A stretch of DNA of 64,000 nucleotides from Rickettsiales bacterium (GCA_021299465.1 JAJTHB010000005.1:72456-136455), one strand, 5' to 3'; positions 54,403 to 63,941 are shown, numbered from the stretch's first letter. The notes: generated by a model from the sequence alone, not told the origin. A program made the numbers and translations.

Positions 54403-56277
54403 ATGAAGCGCAATATGCGGGGCGGCTTCACGCTGCTGGAGCTTTCAATTGCATTGGTCATTATTGCCCTGATCACGGCCATGGGAGTGATGGCAACCAT
54501 GGGTGCGTTGGAGTCTGCAAGACTTGCATCCACACAGAATAAGCTAGATGAAATCGAGCGTTCGTTACTAGCGTTTAGGCTTAGCCAGAATCGACTTCCT
54601 TGCCCGTCGATCATTGATGTTCCAACTAGCGATGAAAATTTTGGTAGAGAAACAACCTCATTAGGAAGTTGTAAAAGCACTTTTTCTGGCGATCTTCGCC
54701 TTTACGATGTTGATGTTGCCGGCGGTGTTGATCGTATCGCTGAAGGAGCGGTACCGGTTAGAACACTTGGTCTTTCAAACGAACTCGCTCACGATGGCTG
54801 GGGGCGAAGGTTCTCATACACTGTTGCATCGTCTTATACCAGTCTGGATGGCTTTAAGTCTATTTACGGTAGAGAGCGCTGCGGTTCTGATGTTCTGGCC
54901 TCTAGCACAACCACGGATTGGCGCAGTGATGATCGCGCTGCCTATGTTTTAATTAGCGCTGGCGCCAACGGCCATGGTGCCTTTTTAACGGGCGGTGGTA
55001 TTATGTCAGCCGGGTCAGTCAATGCGGCAGAACATCTGAATTGTCGTTGCAATGCTACAGCAATACTGACAACACTGACAGCGAGTGTACAGCAGGATTT
55101 TGCTCAAAGCACAAGCAATCCAAATGATGGATTTGATGATCTCGTACGTTTTAAGGAGCGCTGGCAGCTACAATCATCACTTGATGATCGCATGTTTGAT
55201 AAATATAGGGATGTTCAGCTGGTCATAGGTTTTTCGGGAACCAATGCGCTCGCCTATAATAAGCGCTGTGATCGTTACGCAAACGTTGCAACCACCGGTG
55301 CAGCTCTGCCAACGGGAACGCTGGGCTTTCTTTCATTTGCAAATAATAACCGCTTGCTAATTGGTTATTCGACCTCAAGCCCGGGTTTTCAGCTGTTTTC
55401 GATTGACGATACTTTTTTTACCAGCTTAACGGCTCCTACATGCGCCACTTGTGATGCTAATACGCTTGCTGAGCTAACTAATGATGGTTTTTTATCTGCC
55501 ACACTGCCTGCCGCACCTTTTTTATCTATGTGGAAGCAAAGTGGTAGTTCATTCGTTGCACAGGCTCCCATTACATATCAACCCGCCGCTTCAGAGCCGG
55601 CATCTCGTCCAAATCGCATTGCGATTTCCAAGGGTGCGGAGCATGTTGTTTTGTCCCGTAGTACGGCAACAACCTATACTAATCTCTATCGACGCACCCC
55701 AAGTAATGAACTGGTGGGACTTACACCACCAGCGTCGTGGATTACTGGTTCTACTATTGTAGAGTTTTCAAGGGATGGAAAATATTTAGCAGCAGTTACC
55801 GGAGATATTGTTAGGATATGGCCCTACGTGAACAGTACAACGTATGGAGATCCTGTTGATATTGATACCAATTATACCGGAGGTATCAGCAGTATCGAAT
55901 TTTCACCGGATAGCCAATACATCGCTATTGGCCGTACGGCTATTAGTGGTCAATACGATAGCGTAACAAACAATATTCGGCCTGTTCAGATTCATCGGCT
56001 TGAACTACTTTCTGATAATACAATCGTGACCACAGAGAGTGATCAGCCTATAGATATTATAAGTGAACTTGCTTTGTACAGTACGGCAGCCGCGATTATT
56101 GATTTAGCCTTTTCACCAGATTCGACCTATCTTGTTGCTATGGAAGCCAATGCAACAACACAGCCTAATAAGGTTGTCGTGTTCAAAAAACAGGACAATC
56201 TTTCCTTTACCTATGGCCGTGGTGTGAATGTATTGCAGGGATCTGCCGCGCCAACAGCCATGGCATTAATGCGTTGA
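54403..56277 (+). CDS. Prepilin-type protein with C-terminal WD-like beta-propeller
   Basis: 624 aa. A prepilin cleavage site (MRGG|FTLLELSIALVII, Glu at mature position 5) and hydrophobic helix, then a module shared with the FG-GAP protein at 20403-22754: RLPCPSI, VRTLGLSNELAHDGWGRR, LISAGANGHGAFLTGG, DDLVRF. The C-terminal 350 residues have WD-type propeller blades: FSRDGKYLAAVTGDIVRIW, FSPDSQYIAIGR and FSPDSTYLVAM. ATG at 54403 with GGAG upstream; a TTG 12 bp earlier is less likely. Secreted or pilus-tip role is inferred. Its stop abuts ispH. Confidence 0.8.
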   Translation: MKRNMRGGFTLLELSIALVIIALITAMGVMATMGALESARLASTQNKLDEIERSLLAFRLSQNRLPCPSIIDVPTSDENFGRETTSLGSCKSTFSGDLRLYDVDVAGGVDRIAEGAVPVRTLGLSNELAHDGWGRRFSYTVASSYTSLDGFKSIYGRERCGSDVLASSTTTDWRSDDRAAYVLISAGANGHGAFLTGGGIMSAGSVNAAEHLNCRCNATAILTTLTASVQQDFAQSTSNPNDGFDDLVRFKERWQLQSSLDDRMFDKYRDVQLVIGFSGTNALAYNKRCDRYANVATTGAALPTGTLGFLSFANNNRLLIGYSTSSPGFQLFSIDDTFFTSLTAPTCATCDANTLAELTNDGFLSATLPAAPFLSMWKQSGSSFVAQAPITYQPAASEPASRPNRIAISKGAEHVVLSRSTATTYTNLYRRTPSNELVGLTPPASWITGSTIVEFSRDGKYLAAVTGDIVRIWPYVNSTTYGDPVDIDTNYTGGISSIEFSPDSQYIAIGRTAISGQYDSVTNNIRPVQIHRLELLSDNTIVTTESDQPIDIISELALYSTAAAIIDLAFSPDSTYLVAMEANATTQPNKVVVFKKQDNLSFTYGRGVNVLQGSAAPTAMALMR

Positions 56278-57243
56278 TTAGGCTCTAAGGCGTTTTTCAC
56301 CGGTCACTTCAGCAGGTAGTTTGAAGCGGGTGCTTTCGCTTTGCCCGTTCATGCCGCGTGAGGTGGTGGCTCTGATTTTGCCGATGGCACTTACAACATC
56401 CTGAACCAGATGTTCGGGAGCGGAAGCTCCGGCGGTTATGCCAACCTTATGGATAGTGTAAAACCAATCAGGTTTTAGAGCGGTTGCGTCATCAATCAAA
56501 TGGGCTGGAATGCCAATTTCAGCGGCGAGGTCGCGCAAACGGTTCGAATTTGAGCTGTTGGCTGACCCGATGACGAGCAGTAAATCGACTTGCTCAGCTA
56601 GCTCTCGAACAGCATTCTGGCGGTTTTGTGTTGCATAGCAGATGTCGCGAAGTTCTGGGCCTGCAATGTTTGGAAAACGTTGCTTTAGAAGTGTAATAAT
56701 GTTGCGTGTGTCATCAACACTCAGTGTGGTTTGCGTCACATAAGCAAGTTTGTTTTCATCCTCAACCTTAAGGCTTCTGACATCCTCTTCATCCTCAACC
56801 AGCAGCACACCATTCTTCACTCTACCGCTGGTGCCTTCAACCTCGGGATGCCCATCATGGCCGATTAAGATGATCTGGCGGCCTTCCGCTTCGTAGCGCT
56901 GCGCTTCTTTATGCACCTTCGTGACCAACGGGCAGGTGGCATCGATGACCGGAAGGTCACGTAGTTTGGCAGAGTGTTCTACTTTCTCTGAGATACCGTG
57001 TGCTGAGAAGACCGTGATCGCGCCGTCTGGAATCTCGTCGACCTCTCGAACAAATACAACACCCTTGGTTTTTAAATCCTGCACGACCCACTTGTTATGA
57101 ACAATTTCATGGCGCACATAAACGGGGGCACCGTATAGTTGTAGCGCGCGTTCAACGATCTCAATGGCGCGATCAACACCGGCGCAAAAGCCTCGTGGTT
57201 CGGCGAGGATTATCTCAAGTGGTTCATTCATCGTTTGAGCCAT
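56278..57243 (-). CDS. ispH: 4-hydroxy-3-methylbut-2-enyl diphosphate reductase
   Basis: Last step of the non-mevalonate isoprenoid pathway; 4Fe-4S enzyme. 321 aa. The three cluster cysteines are in RGFCAGVDRA, DATCPLVTKVH and CYATQNRQNAV; the HAPEH-type TAGASAPEHLV segment and SANSSNSNRL substrate loop are present. Overlaps zapE by 16 bp on the same strand. An alternative start four codons later (ATG at 57231) is equally possible. Confidence 0.97.
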   Translation of the reverse strand: MAQTMNEPLEIILAEPRGFCAGVDRAIEIVERALQLYGAPVYVRHEIVHNKWVVQDLKTKGVVFVREVDEIPDGAITVFSAHGISEKVEHSAKLRDLPVIDATCPLVTKVHKEAQRYEAEGRQIILIGHDGHPEVEGTSGRVKNGVLLVEDEEDVRSLKVEDENKLAYVTQTTLSVDDTRNIITLLKQRFPNIAGPELRDICYATQNRQNAVRELAEQVDLLLVIGSANSSNSNRLRDLAAEIGIPAHLIDDATALKPDWFYTIHKVGITAGASAPEHLVQDVVSAIGKIRATTSRGMNGQSESTRFKLPAEVTGEKRLRA

Positions 57244-58364
57244 GATTCAGACTGCATCTCATTTAGCCGCGATACGGTACGCTTGAATTCGAAGCTGCCA
57301 TCGCCAGTATCATAAATACTCGCCGGCACAGTTTCGCAGGTAGCGATAAGCTTTACTTTATGCTCATACAGTGCGTCAATAAGTGTCACGAACCGCTTGG
57401 CCTCGTTTCGTTTTTCAGCAGCCAATTTGGGGATATCAGTCAGGATCAGCACCTTAAGACGTTGAGCTATCGCCAGATAATCAGCCGCGCCGACTGGCTG
57501 TTCGCATAGATCATGGAAGCTGAAACGGCCCGTATCTTCGCCGTAAAGCTTAAATGGCAGTTTACGCCCCATCACGGTAATGCTGCCCTGAACGGGTTGT
57601 TTGTCACCAACCCAACTGGCGATAAATGCTTCAGCGCTTTCTCCAAGCGGTGTGTGAAAACTTTTACTATGAGACGGGGCTTTGATGCCGCGATAGTCCG
57701 TTTTGCTATCGAGAGGAGCAATTTCCATGTGGGATTCAAGAAGTGCAATAAATTTATCAAAGCGTTCTTTTTGTACTCCGCCAGTATAAAGCATTGCAGG
57801 AGGGCGGTTAGAAGTACTTACGATCACAACCTGCTGTTCAAATAGCTCCGCAAATAATCGGTAGAGCAGCGTGGCATCAGCGACATCGGTAGCCTGCAAT
57901 TCATCAAAACAAAAAAGTTTGGTTGTTGCGGCTATCTCGCGTGCCAGCGTAATAACAGGGTCGGCGCCGCTTTTACCGCGTGCGCCATGTTGCCTTAGTT
58001 CATGGATACGGGCATGCACTTCCTGCATGAATGCATGGAAATGCACGCGGCGTTTTTGTGGCAAAGTCATGGCGTTAAAAAATAAATCCATCAGCATGGA
58101 TTTGCCACGACCAACCTGTCCCCAGATGTACAGGCTTTGAGCCCTTTGTTTGCTGGGTTTAGACCATAGCTTTGTTATTGAAAACGCTCGTTCATTAACC
58201 GGTGTTTCTAAGATGCTGCGAATATCTTCAAGTTTTTCAAGCACACGGCGCTGCGCCTCATCATCGCGAATCTCCCCAGATTCAACGACTTGCTGGTAGC
58301 CAGCGAGCAGAGCAGATGACGCCATTATCTCGTTTTTCTTTTTGCTTTTTAAGGTATTGTGCAT
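57228..58364 (-). CDS. zapE: AFG1-like ATPase ZapE
   Basis: 378 aa P-loop ATPase linked to cell division under stress in E. coli and to quality control of respiratory proteins in mitochondria (Lace1). Walker A LYIWGQVGRGKSMLMD, Walker B LFCFDELQATDVADA, then sensor VVIVSTSNRPP and late LIATCETVPASIY. The ATG at 58364 has GAGGG upstream; a longer frame overlaps panC's region and lacks a site. Divergent from panC with 32 bp between starts. Confidence 0.93.
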   Translation of the reverse strand: MHNTLKSKKKNEIMASSALLAGYQQVVESGEIRDDEAQRRVLEKLEDIRSILETPVNERAFSITKLWSKPSKQRAQSLYIWGQVGRGKSMLMDLFFNAMTLPQKRRVHFHAFMQEVHARIHELRQHGARGKSGADPVITLAREIAATTKLFCFDELQATDVADATLLYRLFAELFEQQVVIVSTSNRPPAMLYTGGVQKERFDKFIALLESHMEIAPLDSKTDYRGIKAPSHSKSFHTPLGESAEAFIASWVGDKQPVQGSITVMGRKLPFKLYGEDTGRFSFHDLCEQPVGAADYLAIAQRLKVLILTDIPKLAAEKRNEAKRFVTLIDALYEHKVKLIATCETVPASIYDTGDGSFEFKRTVSRLNEMQSESWLKR

Positions 58365-58396
58365 TACCAACCCTCTATAATCCAGCTCATGAAAAT

Positions 58397-59239
58397 ATGC
58401 AATTAGCCGTCGCAAAGACCATATATGAATTGCAGGAAACACTCACGGGTGTTTCACGCTCAGGAAAACGCGTAGGGTTTGTACCGACGATGGGTGCGCT
58501 GCATCAGGGCCATCTGGAGCTGATCAGAGAAGCCAAGAAGAAAACAGATTATGTGGTGGTGAGTATTTTTGTAAACCCCACGCAGTTCGGCGCTAATGAA
58601 GACTTTAATCAGTATCCCCGCACGCTGGAGGCTGATCTTGAGCTACTGAGGTCTGAAGCTGTTGATCTTGTCTATACCCCAACTGCGGAGGATATTTACC
58701 CCCCCGGGTTTGTAACCACGGTCTCTGTCGGGGATTTGGGGAATATATTGTGCGGGCTCTTCCGCCCAGGCCATTTTGATGGCGTGGCGACTGTAGTTAC
58801 AAAGCTTTTGCTTCGTGTTTTACCGCACTCAGCATTTTTTGGAGAGAAAGACTACCAGCAGCTTTGCGTGATACGCCAGCTGGTTTTTGATCTTGATATT
58901 CCCATCACAATTGTTGGTGTACCTACACTGCGTGAAGAGGATGGCCTTGCGATGTCGTCGCGCAATCGCTACCTGTCGCCGGAGCAACGCGTGCTAGCAC
59001 CACAGCTTTTCGCCCAGCTCAAAGAAACAGCGGCGCAAATCTCATCTGGTGCGAATATCGAAGCATCTGTCATGGCGGCTGGCGCGAGGCTGACTAGCAT
59101 GGGATTTGTGGTTGATTATGTTGAGCTGCGTCATGGCTACATGCTCGATTCACTCAGTGAGCTGGAAAAACCTGCAAGGTTGCTAGCAGCGGTCAGGCTT
59201 GGTTCTACACGGCTTATCGATAATATTGCGATTGAGTAA
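58397..59239 (+). CDS. panC: Pantothenate synthetase
   Basis: Condenses pantoate and beta-alanine. 280 aa. N-terminal VGFVPTMGALHQGHLELI with the HxGH ATP site, SIFVNPTQFGANEDFNQYPR, FGEKDYQQLCVIRQL and SSRNRYLSPEQR. Start chosen at the ATG 58397, which gives the normal length; a frame reaching 58202 overlaps the divergent zapE gene. PanB is not in the window. Confidence 0.96.
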   Translation: MQLAVAKTIYELQETLTGVSRSGKRVGFVPTMGALHQGHLELIREAKKKTDYVVVSIFVNPTQFGANEDFNQYPRTLEADLELLRSEAVDLVYTPTAEDIYPPGFVTTVSVGDLGNILCGLFRPGHFDGVATVVTKLLLRVLPHSAFFGEKDYQQLCVIRQLVFDLDIPITIVGVPTLREEDGLAMSSRNRYLSPEQRVLAPQLFAQLKETAAQISSGANIEASVMAAGARLTSMGFVVDYVELRHGYMLDSLSELEKPARLLAAVRLGSTRLIDNIAIE

Positions 59240-59242
59240 GTT

Positions 59243-59836
59243 ATGAATGAACAACAGGTTATGCAAGAATTCAAAGATGCCAGCGCCATCTTGTCTGGCC
59301 ATTTTATTTTATCATCGGGCCTGCATAGCCCAACTTACTTGCAGTGCGCACGTGTTATGATGGATGCAGCGCGAGGTGAACGCCTGTGTAATACACTCGC
59401 TGCAAAGATTCGTTCAATGGGATTTGAGGTCGATGTTGTGGTTGCGCCTGCGATGGGCGGTGTGGTGGTCGGCTACGAACTTGGCCGTCAGCTTGGGCTT
59501 CCCACCATGTTTTGTGAGCGTGTTGATGGAAAGTTTGAACTCAGGCGCGGGTTTGGTCTTGAGAAGAACCAACGCGTTCTGATTTGTGAGGATGTTGTGA
59601 CGACCGGTAAATCTTCCATGGAAGCCGTAGCTTGTGTGGAGGAACATGGTGGTATAGCTGTTGCGGTTGCTAGCCTGATTGACCGTCGCGGCAGCAACGA
59701 TACCAGCCTTACCTTGCCGCTGGTTTCTCTACTTAAGCTTGATGTGCCTACTTACAAACCAGAAGCATTGCCCCCTGAGCTGCAAAGAATTCCTGCGATC
59801 AAACCTGGTAGCAGGTTTCTAAAGGGGGCTGTCTGA
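59243..59836 (+). CDS. pyrE: Orotate phosphoribosyltransferase
   Basis: Makes OMP from orotate and PRPP in pyrimidine synthesis. 197 aa. PRPP loop RVLICEDVVTTGKSSMEA, the VVVAPAMGGVVVGYELGRQ region and the N-terminal GHFILSSGLHSPTYLQC are all in place. It starts 3 bp after panC and is followed after 1 bp by the glucosyltransferase gene, so panC-pyrE-glycosyltransferase are one operon. Confidence 0.96.
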   Translation: MNEQQVMQEFKDASAILSGHFILSSGLHSPTYLQCARVMMDAARGERLCNTLAAKIRSMGFEVDVVVAPAMGGVVVGYELGRQLGLPTMFCERVDGKFELRRGFGLEKNQRVLICEDVVTTGKSSMEAVACVEEHGGIAVAVASLIDRRGSNDTSLTLPLVSLLKLDVPTYKPEALPPELQRIPAIKPGSRFLKGAV

Positions 59837-59837
59837 T

Positions 59838-60878
59838 TTGAATTCCTGCGTTTACATTATTGCGACACCCATCGCCCCTTTGGGCCATCCATCTGCTGGT
59901 GGCGTCAGCCAGATGGTACTTGAAGTTGCGAATACTCTTTCAAGCCGCTTTTCATCGATTTGTATTGTAGCGCCCGACCAAAGTAGTTTGGTGGGACTTA
60001 GTGAGAATGTCAGGATTCAGTCAGTTCCTGGTGTATTTGTCTCTAACGCAAACATTGCGGGGGCTGATAATGTACTTGAAAACATGCTGTTTTTTGTTGC
60101 TAATCATGCAAAAAAAGCTGATGTCGTTATCAATATTTCCTATGATTCGTTGGCTTTCATCAAATTACAAGAGCTAAAGCATTGTAGGGTTTTCCATTAT
60201 ATTAGTTCTGCAATCCAGTCTCTGGAAACAATCGAATCTGTTCAGCGTCAGTTTGCTCAGAATCCCGAAAGCATTGCCTGCCTGAGTGTCTCGCAATCGA
60301 AATATTTGGGTATTGATGGGGTACGAATTGTTCCGCTTGGTTTTGACATAACTAGTTACCCCTTTGAGAAGACTTCAAAAAATATTCTTGTCTGGGCGGG
60401 CCGAATATCAAAGGAAAAATCTCCTCGTACGGCATTTCGTGTTGCCAGTGAGCTCAAGCTGCCACTCAGATTATTAGGTTCTATTCAGGATCATGATTTA
60501 TGGAATAGCTGTATTCGAGATTATGCTGATGTTGACTTATATTATACGGGGTATTTATCCGGTGTTGAGATGCGACAAAAAATCTCGGAATGCTCAGTAT
60601 TTTTGATGACAACAAATAGTAACCAGCATTTTCTGGAGGCATTTGGCATTGTTGCCATTGAGGCGCTCGCCTGTGGTGTTCCTGTGGTAACTAGCCGCGG
60701 CCATGGCCCTGCTGAGATAATTGAAAATGGTATATCCGGTATATACGCCGATGGAGAACAGTGGGCAGAAGCTACTAAGCTTGCTTTAAATCTGGACCGC
60801 AAACGCTGCCGCTTGCGTGTTGAAGAGCATTTCTCAAGAGAAGTTTTTAGTGAAAACTTGCGGCGGTGGATTTCTTAA
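59838..60878 (+). CDS. GT4 glycosyltransferase, tetrahydrobiopterin-glucosyltransferase-like
   Basis: 346 aa, GT-B fold. N-terminal ATPIAPLGHPSAGGVSQMVL loop, linker, then nucleotide-sugar part with LVWAGRISKEKSPRTAF, VDLYYTGYLSG and the EX7E-type EAFGIVAIEALACGVPVV followed by GHGPAEIIENG. As I recall it, the cyanobacterial UDP-glucose:tetrahydrobiopterin glucosyltransferase has the same arrangement of motifs (PLG...GGGVE, GRIAPEKG, EAFGNVAIEALACG). The acceptor is therefore likely a pterin, supported by the convergent PTPS gene. TTG start 1 bp after pyrE. Confidence 0.7.
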   Translation: MNSCVYIIATPIAPLGHPSAGGVSQMVLEVANTLSSRFSSICIVAPDQSSLVGLSENVRIQSVPGVFVSNANIAGADNVLENMLFFVANHAKKADVVINISYDSLAFIKLQELKHCRVFHYISSAIQSLETIESVQRQFAQNPESIACLSVSQSKYLGIDGVRIVPLGFDITSYPFEKTSKNILVWAGRISKEKSPRTAFRVASELKLPLRLLGSIQDHDLWNSCIRDYADVDLYYTGYLSGVEMRQKISECSVFLMTTNSNQHFLEAFGIVAIEALACGVPVVTSRGHGPAEIIENGISGIYADGEQWAEATKLALNLDRKRCRLRVEEHFSREVFSENLRRWIS

Positions 60879-61285
60879 TCACCGCGATAGATAGCGATGT
60901 TGTTTTCAGTTTCAAAAAGCTCAATTTCATAAAGCAGATCGCCAAGCGCAGGTTTAAGCCATTGCCAGATCACCACTGCAATGTTTTCTGCGGATGGATT
61001 GAGTGTTTTGAATTCTTCGACATCCAGATTCAAATGGCGATGATCCACCTTAGCCATAACATGCTCGTGGATGATTTTTTTTAGATCGGTAAGGTTCATG
61101 ACGATACCGGTTTTTGGGTCTATTTCGCCAAATACTGATACCTTCAGAACATAGTTATGACCATGACCATTGGCATAAAAGCATTTGCCAAACAGGGCTT
61201 GATTTTCAGCGTCACTTAAATCTTTGGATAGCAAGCGGTGTGATGCGCTGAAGGTTTCACGGCGAATGAGCAGGGCGCGTGGCAT
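60875..61285 (-). CDS. 6-pyruvoyl-tetrahydropterin synthase (eukaryote-like PTPS)
   Basis: 136 aa. Zinc ligands H16, H41, H43 (FSASHRLLS, NGHGHNYVL), catalytic C35 in LFGKCFYANGHGHNY, and the D81-H82 pair in VDHRHLNLDV. The whole body, e.g. GEIDPKTGIVMNLTDLKK and ENIAVVIW, resembles animal PTPS of tetrahydrobiopterin synthesis more than QueD, in which the Cys lies nearer the His motif. Product would be 6-pyruvoyl-tetrahydropterin. One base after infC on the same strand; stop overlaps the glycosyltransferase stop by 4 bp. QueD activity cannot be fully excluded. Confidence 0.82.
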   Translation of the reverse strand: MPRALLIRRETFSASHRLLSKDLSDAENQALFGKCFYANGHGHNYVLKVSVFGEIDPKTGIVMNLTDLKKIIHEHVMAKVDHRHLNLDVEEFKTLNPSAENIAVVIWQWLKPALGDLLYEIELFETENNIAIYRGD

Positions 61286-61286
61286 G

Positions 61287-61802
61287 CTATTTCAGCGATG
61301 CAACAGTCATGATAATCTGTTTGCCTTCACGCTTTGGCATCTGCTCAACCTTACATTTGTCTTTAAGCGCTTCTTGCACACGTGCGATCACCTGTTCACC
61401 AATTTCGATGTGATCCATCTCACGGCCTTTAAATCGCATGCTAATGCGCACCTTGTCACCTTCATCGAGGAACCCCATGACTTGCTTGAGTTTAATGTCG
61501 AGGTCATGCTTATCGATCACCGGACGTAGTTTGATTTCTTTGATCTGGATGACTTTTTGTTTGCGGCGCGCCTCATGGGCTTTTTTCTGAGCTTCGTAGC
61601 GGTATTTGCCAATATCAAGCACTTTGCAAACAGGCGGCGAGGCCCCTGGGGATATTTCCACAAGGTCTAGGCCTGCTTGTTCGGCCATGCGAATGCCTTC
61701 TGCTACGGATACAACGCCGATCATGGTACCATTTTGGTCGATCAGGCGGATTTGTGGGGCGGTAATCTGACGGTTTACGCGCGGTTCATCTTGTTTGCTC
61801 AT
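61287..61802 (-). CDS. infC: Translation initiation factor IF-3
   Basis: 171 aa, standard length. RVNRQITAPQIRLIDQNGT, GLDLVEISPGASPPVCKVLD, then EIKLRPVIDKHDLDIKLKQ and FKGREMDHIEIG, all conserved. Starts with ATG rather than the AUU used in E. coli, and an in-frame TAA 21 nt upstream rules out any longer form. The nearest Shine-Dalgarno (AGGAGG, 61836-61841 region) is too far away, suggesting coupling to a leader peptide (61799-61819). Confidence 0.95.
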   Translation of the reverse strand: MSKQDEPRVNRQITAPQIRLIDQNGTMIGVVSVAEGIRMAEQAGLDLVEISPGASPPVCKVLDIGKYRYEAQKKAHEARRKQKVIQIKEIKLRPVIDKHDLDIKLKQVMGFLDEGDKVRISMRFKGREMDHIEIGEQVIARVQEALKDKCKVEQMPKREGKQIIMTVASLK

Positions 61803-61819
61803 ATGCGAGCAGCTGCCAT
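61799..61819 (-). CDS. Possible 6-codon leader peptide coupled to infC
   Basis: On the minus strand, after a strong AGGAGG and 14 nt, ATG GCA GCT GCT CGC ATA TGA encodes MAAARI and ends in a TGA that overlaps the infC ATG (ATATGA). This is the only way I can see for the AGGAGG to serve infC. The 14-nt spacing is long, so the call is speculative. Confidence 0.3.
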   Translation of the reverse strand: MAAARI

Positions 61820-61940
61820 TTTAGTCAAACAATCCTCCTAGAAAGGTTATCGAATATATTATTTTAGCGGGATAGCGTTAAAAAAACGTTGCCCGAGCGG
61901 CGCAATCTGTCCGAAATTTAATGCTTAATCAAGTAAAAAG

Positions 61941-63884
61941 CTAGCTTGGCGGCAGGGTTTCCTGTGTTAGTAGTGTTTTTGCCTCAGCCAGCGTCATGGT
62001 TTCCTGTTTATCTGAACCGAGGCGGCGGATGGAGACGCTTTTCTGTTCGGCTTCTTTCGCACCTACTACCAGCATCAGTGGCACTTTATTCACGCTATGC
62101 TCGCGCACCTTGTAATTAATTTTTTCGTTGCGCACATCTAGATCCGCGCGGATGCCGCTGGCGCGCAGCTCTTTCTGAACTTCCTCTGCATAAGGGATCG
62201 CCGCATCGGTAATCGTGGCGACCATGGCCTGAACAGGCGAAAGCCATAGCGGGAATTTACCAGCATATTGCTCAATCAGAATGCCGATGAAACGCTCCAG
62301 TGAACCGAGGATCGCGCGGTGCAGCATCACCGGCCGGTGCTTGTTTCCATCCGCCCCGATATACTGCGCATCAAGTCTTTCAGGCAGCACAAAATCCACC
62401 TGAAGCGTGCCGCATTGCCAGTCGCGCCCGAGAGCATCGCGCAGCACGAATTCCAGTTTCGGGCCATAAAACGCGCCTTCACCTGGATTTAGTGTCCAAT
62501 CGAGGCCAGCGGCGTTCACTGCGTCTTTTAGTGCAGTTTCGGCCTTATCCCATGTGGCGTCTGAGCCAGCGCGGGTAGGGGGGCGGTCGGAGAATTTCAC
62601 CTGAATCTCGGTGAAGCCGAACGCGCGGTAGACTTCCTTCAGTAGATCGCAGAACGCAATCGTTTCGGAGGTGATTTGATCTTCCATGCAGAAAATATGC
62701 GCGTCATCCTGCGTGAAGCCGCGGATACGCATGATGCCGTGCAGACTGCCGCTCGGCTCGTTGCGGTGGCAGCTGCCAAACTCGGCCATGCGCAGCGGAA
62801 GTTCGCGGTAGCTTTTCAGGCCCTGATTAAATATCTGCACATGGCAGGGACAGTTCATCGGCTTAACGGCCAGCACTTTGTCTTCGTCGCTGGGAGCGAC
62901 AAACATATTCTCGCGGAATTTTTCCCAGTGGCCACTGGCTTCCCACAAGCTGCGATCCACCAGCGTGGGGGTTTTAACTTCAATATAGCCACGCGTTTGC
63001 AATTTACTGCGCACGAATTGTTCCAGCGTGCGATACAGCGTCCAGCCTTTATCGTGCCAGAAAATCATGCCCGGAGAATGCTCTTCAATATGGAATAAGC
63101 CAAGCTCGCGGCCGAGTTTACGGTGGTCGCGCTTTTCAGCTTCCTCGAGCATGGTGAGATAGTTTTTTAGCTCTTTTTCGGTAGCGAACTGCACGCCGTA
63201 GATGCGCGTGAGCTGCTTGTTCCTGCTGTCGCCTCGCCAATAAGCACCGGCGACTCGCATTAGCTTGAAATGAGGCGAAAGATGGCGGAAATGAGGCGCA
63301 TGCGGGCCGCGGCACAGGTCGATAAACGCCGCGTCTCCGCTACCTTGGCGGTAGAGTGAGATCTTTCCCTTTTCGGTAGTGTCATCATCAGGAGCGCTGC
63401 GGATGATCTCCGCTTTGTAAGGCTCGCCGCGAGATTCAAACAGTTTGATCGCCGCCTCGCGCTCCCACATTTCGCGCGTGACTGACTGATCTTCGGCCAT
63501 GATCTCGCGCATGCACGCTTCGATTTTTGCTAGCTCTTCGGAAGAGATAGGGTTTGGCGTTTCGACATCGTAGTAAAACCCGTCATCCACCGTGGGCCCA
63601 ATCGCTAGTTTGGAGCCAGGGTAGAGCTCTTTCATTGCGCGGGCGAGCACCTGCGCCGTCGTGGTGTGGCGCAGGATATCAAGGCCTTCTGGCTGTTTTG
63701 GTGTCAGGATTTCAATTTTGGCATTATGCTCAACCGGCAGGTAAAGGTCACGCTGAATGCCATCCACCTTCATGGCCAGCGCGGCTTTGGCAAGCCCCGC
63801 GCCAATCGATGCGGCAATCTCCGCGCCGGTAACCGGAGCAGGATATTCGCGTGTGGAGCCATCTGGGAGAGTAATCGTAACCAT
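61941..63884 (-). CDS. thrS: Threonyl-tRNA synthetase
   Basis: 647 aa, full length. N-terminal TGS domain ([19 protein letters not shown]), editing domain, class II core with the zinc/catalytic region [15 protein letters not shown], motif 2 [24 protein letters not shown]-type and motif 3 [13 protein letters not shown], and anticodon-binding domain ending in the [13 protein letters not shown] segment. AAGGA precedes the ATG. Order thrS-infC is common; a 138-bp gap separates them, with PTPS following infC. Confidence 0.98.
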   Translation of the reverse strand: MVTITLPDGSTREYPAPVTGAEIAASIGAGLAKAALAMKVDGIQRDLYLPVEHNAKIEILTPKQPEGLDILRHTTTAQVLARAMKELYPGSKLAIGPTVDDGFYYDVETPNPISSEELAKIEACMREIMAEDQSVTREMWEREAAIKLFESRGEPYKAEIIRSAPDDDTTEKGKISLYRQGSGDAAFIDLCRGPHAPHFRHLSPHFKLMRVAGAYWRGDSRNKQLTRIYGVQFATEKELKNYLTMLEEAEKRDHRKLGRELGLFHIEEHSPGMIFWHDKGWTLYRTLEQFVRSKLQTRGYIEVKTPTLVDRSLWEASGHWEKFRENMFVAPSDEDKVLAVKPMNCPCHVQIFNQGLKSYRELPLRMAEFGSCHRNEPSGSLHGIMRIRGFTQDDAHIFCMEDQITSETIAFCDLLKEVYRAFGFTEIQVKFSDRPPTRAGSDATWDKAETALKDAVNAAGLDWTLNPGEGAFYGPKLEFVLRDALGRDWQCGTLQVDFVLPERLDAQYIGADGNKHRPVMLHRAILGSLERFIGILIEQYAGKFPLWLSPVQAMVATITDAAIPYAEEVQKELRASGIRADLDVRNEKINYKVREHSVNKVPLMLVVGAKEAEQKSVSIRRLGSDKQETMTLAEAKTLLTQETLPPS

Positions 63885-63913
63885 TGTAAATCCTTATAAT
63901 TCAGTGGACTTGA

Positions 63914-63941
63914 TCATTAGAGCTTGCCAGCGCAATGTCAA
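63914..63941 (-). promoter_or_regulatory. thrS: Predicted thrS promoter
   Basis: Perfect -35 TTGACA on the minus strand (63936-63941), 16-bp spacer, TAATGA (63914-63919). The start of transcription would lie around 63907, about 23 nt before the ATG at 63884, leaving AAGGA in the leader. Three TGTCA sites (63936-63940, 63950-63954, 63961-63965) are clustered at and just upstream of the -35. Confidence 0.5.

Noticed and set aside
60875-61285. QueD (queuosine pathway)
   Set aside because: The spacing of the catalytic Cys, the LFGKC..NGHGHNY block and the GEIDP..G.VMNL segment fit PTPS of biopterin synthesis better, and no queC/queE neighbours exist. Kept as a residual alternative.
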